Shown: positions 50,650 to 59,834, numbered from the stretch's first letter. The stretch is DNA of 64,000 nt from Allorhodoferax sp032337135 (GCF_032337135.1 NZ_JAVXZZ010000001.1:1240001-1304000), one strand, 5' to 3'. Notes: generated by a model from the sequence alone, not told the origin. Numbers and translations: made by a program.

Positions 50650-51543
50650 ATGCCTGCGGCGACCCCGCATGTCGGCATCGGCTGGCGCCATCCGCACTAC
50701 CGCGAGTTGCTGGAACGCCAGCCCGCGCTCGATTTTGTCGAGGTGCATTCGGAGAACTTTTTCGCCGAAGGCGGGGCAGCGTTGGCGGTCCTGGAGCAGG
50801 GGCGCGCGCGCTATCCCGTGAGTCTGCATGGTGTCGGCCTCTCCTTGGGCAGCGTGGCGGGCGTGGACCCCTGGCACCTCGATCGGCTGGCACAGCTCGT
50901 GGAGCGGGTCGACCCGGTCCGTGTCAGTGACCACGCCAGCTTTGCGCGGGCGCCCTGGGGCGGCTCGGTAGTGCATGCCGCTGACCTGCTCCCGATTCCG
51001 TTCACCGATGCCGCGCTGGACGTGCTGTGTGCCAACGTGCAGCAGGTCCAGCAGCGCCTGGGGCGCACGCTCCTGGTGGAGAACCTGTCGGCCTACCTGC
51101 AGTGGAAGACGCCGCAGGGGCAGAGCGCATGGAGCGAGCCCGCGTTCCTGAATGCACTGGTGCGGCGCAGCGGTTGCGGTCTGCTGGTCGACGTCAACAA
51201 CATCTACGTCAATGCCTGCAATGCCGCACGCCTGGGTGACGGTGCCAACCCGCTGCAGGCCTGCACCGAATGGCTGGATGCGATCGATCCTGCGGCGGTG
51301 GGGGAGATTCACCTGGCGGGCCATTGCCACGTGGTCGAAGCCGAAGGCGAGATCTTCATCGACGACCACGGCAGCCGGGTGGCTACCCCTGTGTGGCAGC
51401 TGTATGCCCATGCCGTGCACCGCTTTGGCCCCGTGGCGACCCTGATCGAGTGGGATACCGATGTTCCTGCTCTGGACGTGTTGCTCGATGAGGCGGCGCT
51501 GGCCCGGCGCATCCAGCACGACGCATGGCGGGAGGCGGCCTGA
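50650..51543 (+). CDS. bufB: MNIO-family peptide-modifying oxidase BufB (DUF692)
   Basis: A 297-residue DUF692 protein, the multinuclear non-haem iron oxidase family that modifies cysteines of bufferin precursors. It is a TIM barrel with many metal ligands in family-typical places: VEVHSENFF (about 29-37), SLHGVGLSLG, VSDHASF, VENLSAY, DVNNIYVNACN, EIHLAGHC and IDDHGS, then EWDTD. It lies 6 bp after bufA and 1 bp overlaps bufC. Maturation of the BufA1 cysteines is the expected role. Confidence 0.92.
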   Translation: MPAATPHVGIGWRHPHYRELLERQPALDFVEVHSENFFAEGGAALAVLEQGRARYPVSLHGVGLSLGSVAGVDPWHLDRLAQLVERVDPVRVSDHASFARAPWGGSVVHAADLLPIPFTDAALDVLCANVQQVQQRLGRTLLVENLSAYLQWKTPQGQSAWSEPAFLNALVRRSGCGLLVDVNNIYVNACNAARLGDGANPLQACTEWLDAIDPAAVGEIHLAGHCHVVEAEGEIFIDDHGSRVATPVWQLYAHAVHRFGPVATLIEWDTDVPALDVLLDEAALARRIQHDAWREAA

Positions 51544-52328
51544 TGGAGAATTTGGCCCGGCAACAGGCGGCCCTGCTGCAGGCCTTGCTCGACTGGCCAG
51601 CGCAAGATGCTATGGAAAACCTAGCTGTCTACGCAGTGGATATGCGTGGAAGGGGCTTGAAAGCCTATCAGGCCAATGCCCACGCGCTGGCCCAGCGGGC
51701 CTTGCGCGCGGCCTACCCGGTCATTGCACACATGTTGGGCGAAGACAGTTTTGCCGATCTGGCACGGGCACTGTGGCATGCCGATCCGCCCAGGCGGGGT
51801 GACGTTGCGCTGTGGGGGCAGGGGCTGGCGCGCTTCGTCCTGGACGACCCGCAGTTGGCGGAGCACCCCTATCTGGCCGACGTGGCGCGCTGCGAGTGGG
51901 TCCTGCACCGCGCTGCATTTGCCGCCGATGCGCAACCCCAGAGCGCCACCCTGGAGCTGCTGACTTCGCAGGATCCGGCCACGCTGGGCATGGAACTGGT
52001 ACCCGGAACGGCCTGTGTCTGCAGTGCCTGGCCGGTTGCATCGCTTCTGGGCGCGCACCTGCAGGGCGAGCCGACGTTGCCCCACGTGGCGCAACTGTTG
52101 CACGCAGGCGTGGCCCAGGACGTGGTGGTGTGGCGCCAGGGCCTGCACAGCCGCTGGCGAGAGGCGCTGCCGGGCGAGTCGGTGCTGTTGCAGGCCTTGC
52201 TGGACGGACGCAATGTCTTGGCAGCGGCAGAAGCCGCGGCCCCCACGCTGGATTTTTCCCGTTGGCTGCCATTGGCCGTCGAGACCGGTATGCTGTTGCG
52301 CGTGACCACGGAAGGATCGACCGCATGA
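51543..52328 (+). CDS. bufC: Bufferin partner protein BufC (DUF2063)
   Basis: A 261-residue DUF2063 protein. The N-terminal helical domain (about 1-95; LARQQAALLQALLDW, YQANAHALAQRALRAAYPVIAHMLGEDSFADLA) is what defines the family. In bufferin systems this partner binds the precursor peptide and presents it to the MNIO enzyme. The C-terminal part (about 100-261) is divergent. A copy of the window's repeat (51610-51666) is in frame and encodes residues about 23-41. ATG 51543 overlaps the bufB stop; the end overlaps the phosphodiesterase gene by 4 nt. Confidence 0.87.
   Translation: MENLARQQAALLQALLDWPAQDAMENLAVYAVDMRGRGLKAYQANAHALAQRALRAAYPVIAHMLGEDSFADLARALWHADPPRRGDVALWGQGLARFVLDDPQLAEHPYLADVARCEWVLHRAAFAADAQPQSATLELLTSQDPATLGMELVPGTACVCSAWPVASLLGAHLQGEPTLPHVAQLLHAGVAQDVVVWRQGLHSRWREALPGESVLLQALLDGRNVLAAAEAAAPTLDFSRWLPLAVETGMLLRVTTEGSTA
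51610..51666 (+). repeat. Repeat copy 10, in frame inside bufC
   Basis: GCTATGGAAAACCTAGCT, GTCTACGCAGTGGATATG and a CGTGGAAGGGGCTTGAAAGCC tail: nearly full length, and in frame in the N-terminal DUF2063 domain. Confidence 0.75.
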
Positions 52329-54433
52329 CACTGCGCACACTCTGGCATCCCCGGCGCATTGCCTGGCGGGTTTCGCTCGGATTCGGACTCATCGTGCTGG
52401 TGTTGCTGGCCGCCCTGGTGAAGGCCAACCTGCATATCCACCTGGTCACCCGACTGACCGAAACCTTCGCCACCAATGATTTGCCGCGCCTGCTGCGGGT
52501 GCAGGCGCTGTCGCTGCAGACCGAAAGCATTGGTGGGGCCTTGGCCCGCCTCATGTATGCGCCGCGCGAGAGCCGGGTCGAGGAATATGCCCAGGTGGAT
52601 GCGCTCAACCGCAGCATCGACGGCATTGTGGAAGGCTTGGCAGCCATCGATGATCCCCAGGAACGTGCTGCACTGGCACAGCTGCGTCAGGCGCGCCAGG
52701 CCTATGCCGAAGCGTTCATCGCCACCGCAGATGAGCTGGAGGCCGACAACCTGGAAGCGGCGGTACGGGTGCTCAATCAGCGCGTACGCCCCGCACTCAA
52801 GACCATGCTCCAGGCATCGAACCTGCTGCTCGACCAGGAACGGGGACGCCTCGAAGGCGCCCTTGCCGATGCACGTACGGTGTTTGCCCAAGTGGCTTGG
52901 TGGCTCATCGGCCTCTCGGTCCTGGCAATTGCCTTGGCGGTATGGTTGGCCTACCGCACCACGCGCGGTGTGGTCGAGCCACTGGGGGTACTGGAGCAGG
53001 CGGCCCGGCGCATTGCCCGCGGCGATTACGGCGCCCGTGTACCGCCGACACAGGCCGAAGAGGCCGATCGCGTCGGGCAGGCCCTCAACGCGATGGTGGA
53101 TGCCGTGATCGACCGCGAAGCCGAAATCACGCGCCTGGCCCACACCGACACGCTGACCGGCTTGCCCAACCGCGCGGCCCTGCTGGCAGAACCCTGCCCG
53201 GTTCCGGGTGGTGTCCATGGCGTGGCCATGCTCGACCTGGCACGCCTCAAGGTTGTCAACGAAACCCTCGGCTATGTGACCGGCAACAGCCTGATCCAGG
53301 CGGCAGCGCTGCGCGTGCAGGAGCAGATTGCGTCGAGTGCGGGAATGGCAGGCGCCGTGGCGGTTCGCGTTGGTGGGGGTACGCTGGCCGTGGCCTGGCC
53401 ACAGAGCGCCAGTGCGGTGGTGCAGGACTGGTGGGAGCGCCTGACCGAAGCCATGGCGGCCCCCGTGCACTGCAGCGGCCACCGCGTCGATGCCAACCTG
53501 TCGGCAGGCTTGGCTGATGGCCGGGATGGTGCCCAGGCGTCGGTCGAAACCTTGCTGCGCAACGCCGAAGTGGCACTGAATGCGGCCAAGCGCGGCAAGT
53601 TGGACCACCTGTGGTACGACCCCGGGCTCGAAGCCGCGCGTCTGGGGCATGTGAGCCTGATCTCTGACTTGCGCCAGGCCGTGTCCGAGTCGCAACTGCA
53701 GATGTGGCTGCAACCCAAGTTCGACCTGCACAGCGGCCGTGCTGTGGGTGCTGAAGCGCTGGTGCGCTGGCGCCATCCCCAGCGCGGGTTTGTGTCGCCG
53801 GCCGAATTTGTCCCCTTTGCCGAACAGACCGGCTACATCGGCATGCTCACCCGCTGGATGGTGGAGCAGGCGCTGCTGACGCTGGCGCGATGGAGTCAGC
53901 ACCACGCCGACCTCTACATTGCCGTCAACATCAGCACCCACGACTTGCGCAGTGCCGAGTTCCGCTCGGTGGTCGCCGCCCTGCTGGAACGCCATGGCGT
54001 GGCGTCGTCACGCTTGCGTCTGGAAGTGGTCGAGAGCGGACTGATGGATGATCCCCAGACCTGCATTGCCGAGTTGCGCGCCTTGCGGGCCATGGGCCTG
54101 GACCTGTCGATCGACGACTTCGGCACCGGTTATTCATCGCTGGCCTATCTGCAGCAGTTGCCGGTCAGCGAACTCAAGATTGACCGCAGCTTTGTGCAGG
54201 ATATCGACACTTCGCCCATGGGGCAGCGCCTGTTCAAGGCCATGGTCGAGATGGGAAAGGGCATGGGCCTGTCCATCACCGCCGAGGGTGTGGAAACCGA
54301 GGCCGAGCGGGCCACCATCGTGGCCTTGGGCTGCGAAGTCATGCAGGGCTATCTGGGCAGCAAGCCGCTGCACGGCGAGGCCTTGCATGCCTGGCTCAAA
54401 GCCCAGCGCGGTGCGCTGGACCTGAGCCTGTGA
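52325..54433 (+). CDS. Cyclic di-GMP phosphodiesterase with degenerate GGDEF
   Basis: A 702-residue membrane protein. Two membrane helices (about 14-36 and 185-210) flank a periplasmic four-helix-type sensor, then a HAMP segment (about 212-265) and a GGDEF domain in which the signature is RVGGGTLAV, so it cannot make c-di-GMP. The EAL domain (about 440-690) looks intact: EALVRW at 477-482, later EVVESGLMDD, SIDDFGTGYSSL and AEGVETE. It should degrade c-di-GMP. The 4 nt overlap with bufC couples its translation to the bufferin operon, an unusual partner. It ends back to back with amtB. Confidence 0.9.
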   Translation: MTLRTLWHPRRIAWRVSLGFGLIVLVLLAALVKANLHIHLVTRLTETFATNDLPRLLRVQALSLQTESIGGALARLMYAPRESRVEEYAQVDALNRSIDGIVEGLAAIDDPQERAALAQLRQARQAYAEAFIATADELEADNLEAAVRVLNQRVRPALKTMLQASNLLLDQERGRLEGALADARTVFAQVAWWLIGLSVLAIALAVWLAYRTTRGVVEPLGVLEQAARRIARGDYGARVPPTQAEEADRVGQALNAMVDAVIDREAEITRLAHTDTLTGLPNRAALLAEPCPVPGGVHGVAMLDLARLKVVNETLGYVTGNSLIQAAALRVQEQIASSAGMAGAVAVRVGGGTLAVAWPQSASAVVQDWWERLTEAMAAPVHCSGHRVDANLSAGLADGRDGAQASVETLLRNAEVALNAAKRGKLDHLWYDPGLEAARLGHVSLISDLRQAVSESQLQMWLQPKFDLHSGRAVGAEALVRWRHPQRGFVSPAEFVPFAEQTGYIGMLTRWMVEQALLTLARWSQHHADLYIAVNISTHDLRSAEFRSVVAALLERHGVASSRLRLEVVESGLMDDPQTCIAELRALRAMGLDLSIDDFGTGYSSLAYLQQLPVSELKIDRSFVQDIDTSPMGQRLFKAMVEMGKGMGLSITAEGVETEAERATIVALGCEVMQGYLGSKPLHGEALHAWLKAQRGALDLSL

Positions 54434-55636
54434 TTACCAGTTGACCTCGCGGTCCGGGGTGGCGCTGATCTTGTGGATGGTCAGGTCGGCGCCGTCGTAT
54501 TCCTCTTCCTGGCTCAGGCGCAGGCCCAAGGTGGCCTTGAGCACCCCATAGACCACAGCGCCGCCAATGAGTGCCCAGACCACGCCCATGCCGGTACCGA
54601 TGAGCTGCGCACCCAGGCTCACGCCGCCCAGGCCGCCGAGTGCCTTGCTGCCGAAAATGCCCGCGGCAATGCCGCCCCAGGTACCGCACAGGCCGTGCAG
54701 GGGCCACACGCCCAGCACGTCGTCCACTTTCCACTTGTTCTGGGTCAACGTGAACATGTAGACGAAGATGGCGCCTGCGATGGCGCCCACCGCCAATGCA
54801 CCAAGTGGGTGCATCAGGTCGGAGCCGGCACAGACGGCCACCAGACCGGCCAGGGGGCCGTTGTGCACGAAGCCCGGGTCATTCTTGCCCAGCACCAGGG
54901 CCGTGATGGTGCCGCCGACCATGGCCATGAGCGAGTTCACCGCCACCAGACCGGAAATCTTGTCCAGGGTCTGTGCGCTCATCACGTTGAAGCCGAACCA
55001 GCCCACGGTCAGGATCCAGGCACCCAGTGCCAGGAAGGGAATGCTCGAGGGCGGGTGGGCCGACATGCCGCCATCCTTGCGGTAGCGGTTGGCGCGGGCA
55101 CCGAGCAGCAGCACCGCGGGCAGGGCGATCCAGCCGCCGACGGCGTGCACCACCACGGAGCCGGCAAAGTCATGGAATTCCTCACCGGTGAGTGCCTTGA
55201 GCCAGGCCTGCACGCCGAAGTGCTGGTTCCAGGCAATGCCCTCGAAGAAGGGGTAGAAGAAGCCCACGATGACCGCCGTGGCGATGAGCTGCGGCCAGAA
55301 CTTGGAGCGCTCGGCAATGCCCCCCGAGATGATGGCCGGAATGGCGGCGGCGAAGGTGAGCAGGAAGAAGAACTTCACCAGCTCATAGCCATTCTTGGCC
55401 GCCAGTTCCTCGGCGCCGACGAAGAAATGGGTGCCGTAGGCGACGCTGTAGCCCACCAGGAAATAGACCACGGTGGAGACCGAGAAGTCCACCAGAATCT
55501 TCACCAGTGCGTTCACCTGGTTCTTGCGGCGGACCGTGCCGAGCTCCAGAAATGCGAAACCGGCGTGCATGGCCAACACCATGATGGCGCCCAAGAGGAT
55601 GAACAGGGTGTCAGCGCCCTGTTTTAGTGCTTCCAT
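54434..55636 (-). CDS. amtB: Ammonium transporter
   Basis: A 400-residue Amt/Rh channel with 11 membrane helices. Visible are the FHDFAGSVVVHAVGG block with the conserved Asp and first pore His, and the GVWPLHGLCGTWGG block with the second pore His. The protein starts directly with a membrane helix (MEALKQGADTLFILLG) and has no signal peptide, unlike E. coli AmtB. No glnK/PII gene is beside it, so control by PII, if any, comes from elsewhere. Its stop codon abuts the stop codon of the convergent phosphodiesterase gene with no space between. Confidence 0.93.
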   Translation of the reverse strand: MEALKQGADTLFILLGAIMVLAMHAGFAFLELGTVRRKNQVNALVKILVDFSVSTVVYFLVGYSVAYGTHFFVGAEELAAKNGYELVKFFFLLTFAAAIPAIISGGIAERSKFWPQLIATAVIVGFFYPFFEGIAWNQHFGVQAWLKALTGEEFHDFAGSVVVHAVGGWIALPAVLLLGARANRYRKDGGMSAHPPSSIPFLALGAWILTVGWFGFNVMSAQTLDKISGLVAVNSLMAMVGGTITALVLGKNDPGFVHNGPLAGLVAVCAGSDLMHPLGALAVGAIAGAIFVYMFTLTQNKWKVDDVLGVWPLHGLCGTWGGIAAGIFGSKALGGLGGVSLGAQLIGTGMGVVWALIGGAVVYGVLKATLGLRLSQEEEYDGADLTIHKISATPDREVNW

Positions 55637-55777
55637 GAGAGAACCTCGTGCGAAAAAATGATCGAAATTGGTGCGTAAATCGTGCCACTCACCAAGGAAA
55701 GGCACCAGCGCACCAGTTCCAAGCAAAATCCGCGCCAATATGGAGCTGCCAGGCGCCGACGCCCCAAATCGGGTCGT

Positions 55778-56599
55778 TCAGGTCTCGGGCTTGCGCTGGT
55801 AGATCACGTGGTAGGTCAAGCCCACCAGCAGGCTTCCCCCGACCAGGTTGCCGGCAATGACAGCTAGCAAATTGCTAGCTGTCTGCGCAATTTCCACGGG
55901 GGGTAGGGTCAGATTTGGCAGGGAAAAGTGCTGCAGCAGCCAGGCCAGCGGAAAGATGTACATGTTGGCGATGCTGTGCTCGAACCCGGCCGCCACGAAG
56001 GCCGCGATGGGCAGGACGATGGCCACGAACTTGTCCACCACGCTGCGCCCGGCCATGGCCATCCACACCGCCATGCACACCAGCACATTGCACAGCAGCC
56101 CGCGCACGAAGGCCTGCTCCCAGGGTAGCGCCTGCTTGGCCAGGGCCGACTTCAGCACCGCAGCCCCGACAGCACCGCCATTGGCCTGGGCGTGGCCGCT
56201 GAGGAATACCAGCAGCGCCAACCCGGCCGCGCCGACCAGGTTGGCTAGGCAGACCCAGAACCAGTTGCGCAGTAGCTCGTGGGTGCTGATGCGTCCGTCC
56301 GCCCAGGCCATGGCCAGCAGGTTGTTGCCCGTGAACAGCTCCGCGCCTGCCACGACTACCAGCAACAGGCCCAGTGCAAACACCAGCCCGCCGCCCACGG
56401 CCGATGCCGCAGGGCCCAGCGTGGCGTCGCTGCGCACGATGAAGGAAAACAGCGCCCCCAGCCCGATGAAGGCACCTGCCATCACGCCCAGCAGCAGCAG
56501 CGGGAGCAAGGGCATGCGCGCCTTGGTCACGCCCACGGTTTCGATGCGTCGGGCAATTTCGGCAGGGGTGTAGGCGTCGAAGGAAAAATGGTCAGACAT
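55778..56599 (-). CDS. Formate/nitrite transporter family channel
   Basis: A 273-residue FNT channel with six membrane helices. Family blocks ELFTGNNLLA (about 85-94), NWFWVCLANLVGA and RGLLCNVLVCMAVWMA are clear, as is HSIANMYIFPLA near residue 210, with the conserved pore His. The FocA, NirC and HdrA-type branches cannot be separated by eye. A copy of the window's repeat (55863-55919) is in frame and encodes the loop and start of the last helix (about 227-245). CATCAT lies 6 nt before ATG 56599. No formate or nitrite enzyme genes are adjacent. Confidence 0.88.
   Translation of the reverse strand: MSDHFSFDAYTPAEIARRIETVGVTKARMPLLPLLLLGVMAGAFIGLGALFSFIVRSDATLGPAASAVGGGLVFALGLLLVVVAGAELFTGNNLLAMAWADGRISTHELLRNWFWVCLANLVGAAGLALLVFLSGHAQANGGAVGAAVLKSALAKQALPWEQAFVRGLLCNVLVCMAVWMAMAGRSVVDKFVAIVLPIAAFVAAGFEHSIANMYIFPLAWLLQHFSLPNLTLPPVEIAQTASNLLAVIAGNLVGGSLLVGLTYHVIYQRKPET
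55863..55919 (+). repeat. Repeat copy 11, in frame inside the formate/nitrite transporter gene
   Basis: GCTAGCAAATTGCTAGCT, GTCTGCGCAATTTCC, then a GGGGGGTAGGGTCAGATTTGG tail: full length and antisense to the gene. Confidence 0.75.
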
Positions 56600-56666
56600 G
56601 GGGCAATGATGCCGCGCCTTGACCACCGCGCCCATGGGTGTTTGCCCGTGGAGCGGCCGCAGTGAC

Positions 56667-59600
56667 TCAGGTGACTCGGGCGGAAAGGAAGCGCTCGAAC
56701 TCCGCCGCGGGTGCCGGTCGTGCGTAGAAGTAGCCTTGTGCGAAGTCGCAGCCCATGGCCTGGAGGATGTCGCGTTGTTCGGCCGTCTCCACGCCTTCGG
56801 CGATCACGGCCAGGCCCAGGCTGTGCGCCATGGCAACGATGCCCTCGCACAGGGCCATTTCCGACGAGCCCGGCTGCAGGTTGCGCACGAACGACTGGTC
56901 GATCTTCAGGTAGTCAATGTCGAACTTGCGCAGGTAGGACAGCGATGAATAACCGGTACCGAAGTCATCCACCGCCACCTGGATGCCGCAGTCGCGGTAC
57001 TGGATCAGCTTGTCGGTCACGTGGGCGTGGCCGTCCATCAGCACCCCTTCCGTGATCTCCACGACGATGCTTTCTGGCGACACACCTTGTTCCTCCAGAT
57101 AACGCAGCCAGTGGCTGCCGGAGGGCCGGTGGGCGCGCGCCTCGAACTGGACCGGCGACTTGTTGATGCTGATCTGGAACTGCGGGCCGAAGCGGGCATG
57201 CCACGCGCGCAGTTGGGTCACCGCGGTTTCAAACACCCAGTCACCGATGTCATGGATCGCGCCCACTTCCTCGGCGATGGGGATGAACTGCGCCGGCGAC
57301 ACCGCGCCGCGCGTGGGGTGGTGCCAGCGCAGCAGGGCCTCGGCCTTGCGCACTTCGCCGCTGCGCAGATCGACGATGGGCTGGTAGAACACCTCCAGCT
57401 GCCGCTGTGCCAGAGCCACACGCAAATCGGCCACCAGATGCATACGCTCGACGGCAGAGTCCTGCAGGTTCTTCGTGAAGAAGCAAAAGCGCTGCCGCCC
57501 GCCCGCCTTGGCTGCATACATGGCCTGGTCGGCGTTCTTGATTAGCTCGTTGACGGTCTGCGCATCCGACGGGTACAGCGCGATGCCGATGCTGGCCGAC
57601 ACATACAGCGTGTGTTCATGCAGCAGGAACGGCTGGGATACCTGGTCGATGATCTTCTGCGCGATCGGACCGATGTCGTCGAGCTTGTGCTGGTCCGAAA
57701 TGATGACGGTGAACTCGTCGCCCCCCAAGCGGGCCACGGTGTCGTAGTCCCGCACGCAGGACTTGATGCGCGTTGCAGCCTCCACCAGCAGCGCATCGCC
57801 CACCTGGTGGCCCAACGTGTCGTTCACCTCCTTGAACTGGTCGAGGTCGATGAACAGCAGCGCCAGCACTTCCGAGGTGCGCTCGGCACGCCGGATCTTC
57901 ATGTCCAGCCGGTCATAGAACAGGCGTCGGTTCGGCAAGCCGGTCAGGGCGTCGAAGTTGGCCTGGTTCCAGGCCTTTTGCTCTGCCGCCTTGAGCTCGG
58001 AAATATCGGTGTTGGAGCCCACCATGCGCAAGGGCGTGCCGTCGGCGGCGCGGTTCACGGCCATGCCGCGCGCCAGAATCCACTTGTAGCTTCCATCCTT
58101 GCAGCGGATGCGGTACTCGGTCGCAAAAGTCCCCAGGGGGGACGCGAGCTGCGTGGCAATGTCGCTGCGCATGCGCTCCAGGTCATCGGGGTGCACATGC
58201 TGCAGCCATTCCTTGTGCAGGCTGGGAACTTCGCCCTCGGCATATCCCAGCATCTCGTAGTAGCGGCGCGAGCAGATGGCCTGCCCGCGCTCCATATCGA
58301 TGTCCCAGAAGCCGTCGCCCGAGCCTTCGAGCGCGAACTTCCAGCGGTCTTCGGCCTCCTTGCGCTGGGTGGTGTCGTAGAAGTTCACCACCACATGGCG
58401 AATGTTCCCGGCTGCGTCAAACGAGGGGAAGGCACTGGCCAGAAGCCAGCGCGTCCCGGCCCGCTCCGGGATCTTCACCCCCACGACAACCTCGCGGATC
58501 GGCACCCCGTCGCGGATGACCCGTGGTGCCGGGTAATCTTCGGGGGCCAGGGCGGCACCGTTTTCGGATACAAGCTGCCAGCGCGGGTCCAGCACTTCGG
58601 TTCCATACAGTTGCGCTGCCGAAACGCCCAGAAGCTCCAAGGCTTTGGCGTTGGCATAGGTCACGCCCGCACCGGGCACATTCACCAGCACACCGGTCTG
58701 CAGGTTCTCCATCAGGTCGCGGTGCTCGCCCTGCATCCGCGCGACCCCTTCCAGGTATTCCTCCCTGCGCACCAGCGCACGGCTTGACTGGTAGGCAAAC
58801 ACCAGCAGCAGCAGGGCCAGCGTGCCGATCAGGCCCCCGACGATGCCGGCCTGCCTGCGCCAGGATTCCAGCTCGATTTGCGGCGACAGGCCGACGTTGA
58901 CCAAATAGCCGTAGCGCGCGCTTCGCTGGTATGAATAGAAACGGACGAACGGATCCAGACTGGTGGCATCGCTGACGTAGCTGCCCTCGTTGGGGTTGTC
59001 TGCCAGGGCCTGGGTGAACGGGGTCGACACCTTGGTCGATCCGATCGGGATCGGGTCGTCTACGCCAAAGACATGGCGGGCGATCAGCCCCATGTCCCGA
59101 TCGCGCAGCCCCACAGAAGCCTGCTCCCCGATAGGGAGCCGGCTGAGCATGTTCTGGAGCTCGTCGACGTAGATCGACGCGTACACCGTGCCAGCGAATC
59201 GGCCATCGCGTGTGGTGATGCGTCGCGCCAGCGTCAGCACATAGCGCTGCGCTATCCGGGCCAGCACTGGCTTGGCGACAAACAGGCCGGAGTCGGGATG
59301 GTCTCTGAGGGTGGTGAAGAACTCCCGGTCTGCCAGTGAAACGGGTGCAGCGGGCAGGTCCTTGCCGTAGACGACCAGACCGCGTGCGTCGGTGCCGCGG
59401 AAATACGCGAAATGCGGGATGCGGCTGGATTGCGTCTCCAGATAGGTAGAAATGGACGCAGGATCGGCATGGCCGCTGGCCAGCTGGCGCGCAATCTCGT
59501 CCGCCGATGCCAGTAACGCCACGTCGATCATGGAGAAGGTGCCGTCGATGGTCTGCACGATCGAAGCGGCGGTATTCTTGCTGGCGGCGTTGATGCGCGC

Positions 59601-59750
59601 CACGGTGCTGTCGCGCAGCTGCTGCATGGCCAAGCCCGCCACCACCGCAATGGTGCCAATCAGTGCCAGCGCCACGGCGTAGTACGCGCGACCGAACCAC
59701 GGTGCGGTGGTCGGGGTCTTCCGAGGCGAGAGGTCGGACGGGGACAGCAT
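56667..59750 (-). CDS. Multi-domain GGDEF/EAL cyclic di-GMP protein
   Basis: A 1027-residue protein. A membrane helix (about 22-44), a dCache-type periplasmic sensor (about 50-290; FVAKPVLARIAQRYVLTLARR), a second helix (about 300-320), two PAS domains with PAC (about 340-590), a GGDEF domain with intact GGDEF at 676-680 and an EAL domain with EALLRW at 804-809 and DDFGTGYSSLSYL. Both catalytic signatures are kept, so it could be a bifunctional enzyme; in most such proteins the EAL activity dominates and GGDEF acts as a GTP sensor. The ligand is unknown. Confidence 0.92.
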   Translation of the reverse strand: MLSPSDLSPRKTPTTAPWFGRAYYAVALALIGTIAVVAGLAMQQLRDSTVARINAASKNTAASIVQTIDGTFSMIDVALLASADEIARQLASGHADPASISTYLETQSSRIPHFAYFRGTDARGLVVYGKDLPAAPVSLADREFFTTLRDHPDSGLFVAKPVLARIAQRYVLTLARRITTRDGRFAGTVYASIYVDELQNMLSRLPIGEQASVGLRDRDMGLIARHVFGVDDPIPIGSTKVSTPFTQALADNPNEGSYVSDATSLDPFVRFYSYQRSARYGYLVNVGLSPQIELESWRRQAGIVGGLIGTLALLLLVFAYQSSRALVRREEYLEGVARMQGEHRDLMENLQTGVLVNVPGAGVTYANAKALELLGVSAAQLYGTEVLDPRWQLVSENGAALAPEDYPAPRVIRDGVPIREVVVGVKIPERAGTRWLLASAFPSFDAAGNIRHVVVNFYDTTQRKEAEDRWKFALEGSGDGFWDIDMERGQAICSRRYYEMLGYAEGEVPSLHKEWLQHVHPDDLERMRSDIATQLASPLGTFATEYRIRCKDGSYKWILARGMAVNRAADGTPLRMVGSNTDISELKAAEQKAWNQANFDALTGLPNRRLFYDRLDMKIRRAERTSEVLALLFIDLDQFKEVNDTLGHQVGDALLVEAATRIKSCVRDYDTVARLGGDEFTVIISDQHKLDDIGPIAQKIIDQVSQPFLLHEHTLYVSASIGIALYPSDAQTVNELIKNADQAMYAAKAGGRQRFCFFTKNLQDSAVERMHLVADLRVALAQRQLEVFYQPIVDLRSGEVRKAEALLRWHHPTRGAVSPAQFIPIAEEVGAIHDIGDWVFETAVTQLRAWHARFGPQFQISINKSPVQFEARAHRPSGSHWLRYLEEQGVSPESIVVEITEGVLMDGHAHVTDKLIQYRDCGIQVAVDDFGTGYSSLSYLRKFDIDYLKIDQSFVRNLQPGSSEMALCEGIVAMAHSLGLAVIAEGVETAEQRDILQAMGCDFAQGYFYARPAPAAEFERFLSARVT

Positions 59751-59834
59751 GCCTATAGTTTGCTATGGATTTGCAGCCCATGGCACCATTCGTGGCACTA
59801 ATCGTTCCTTCCAGCCACGCGGGGCCGCGTCCGC

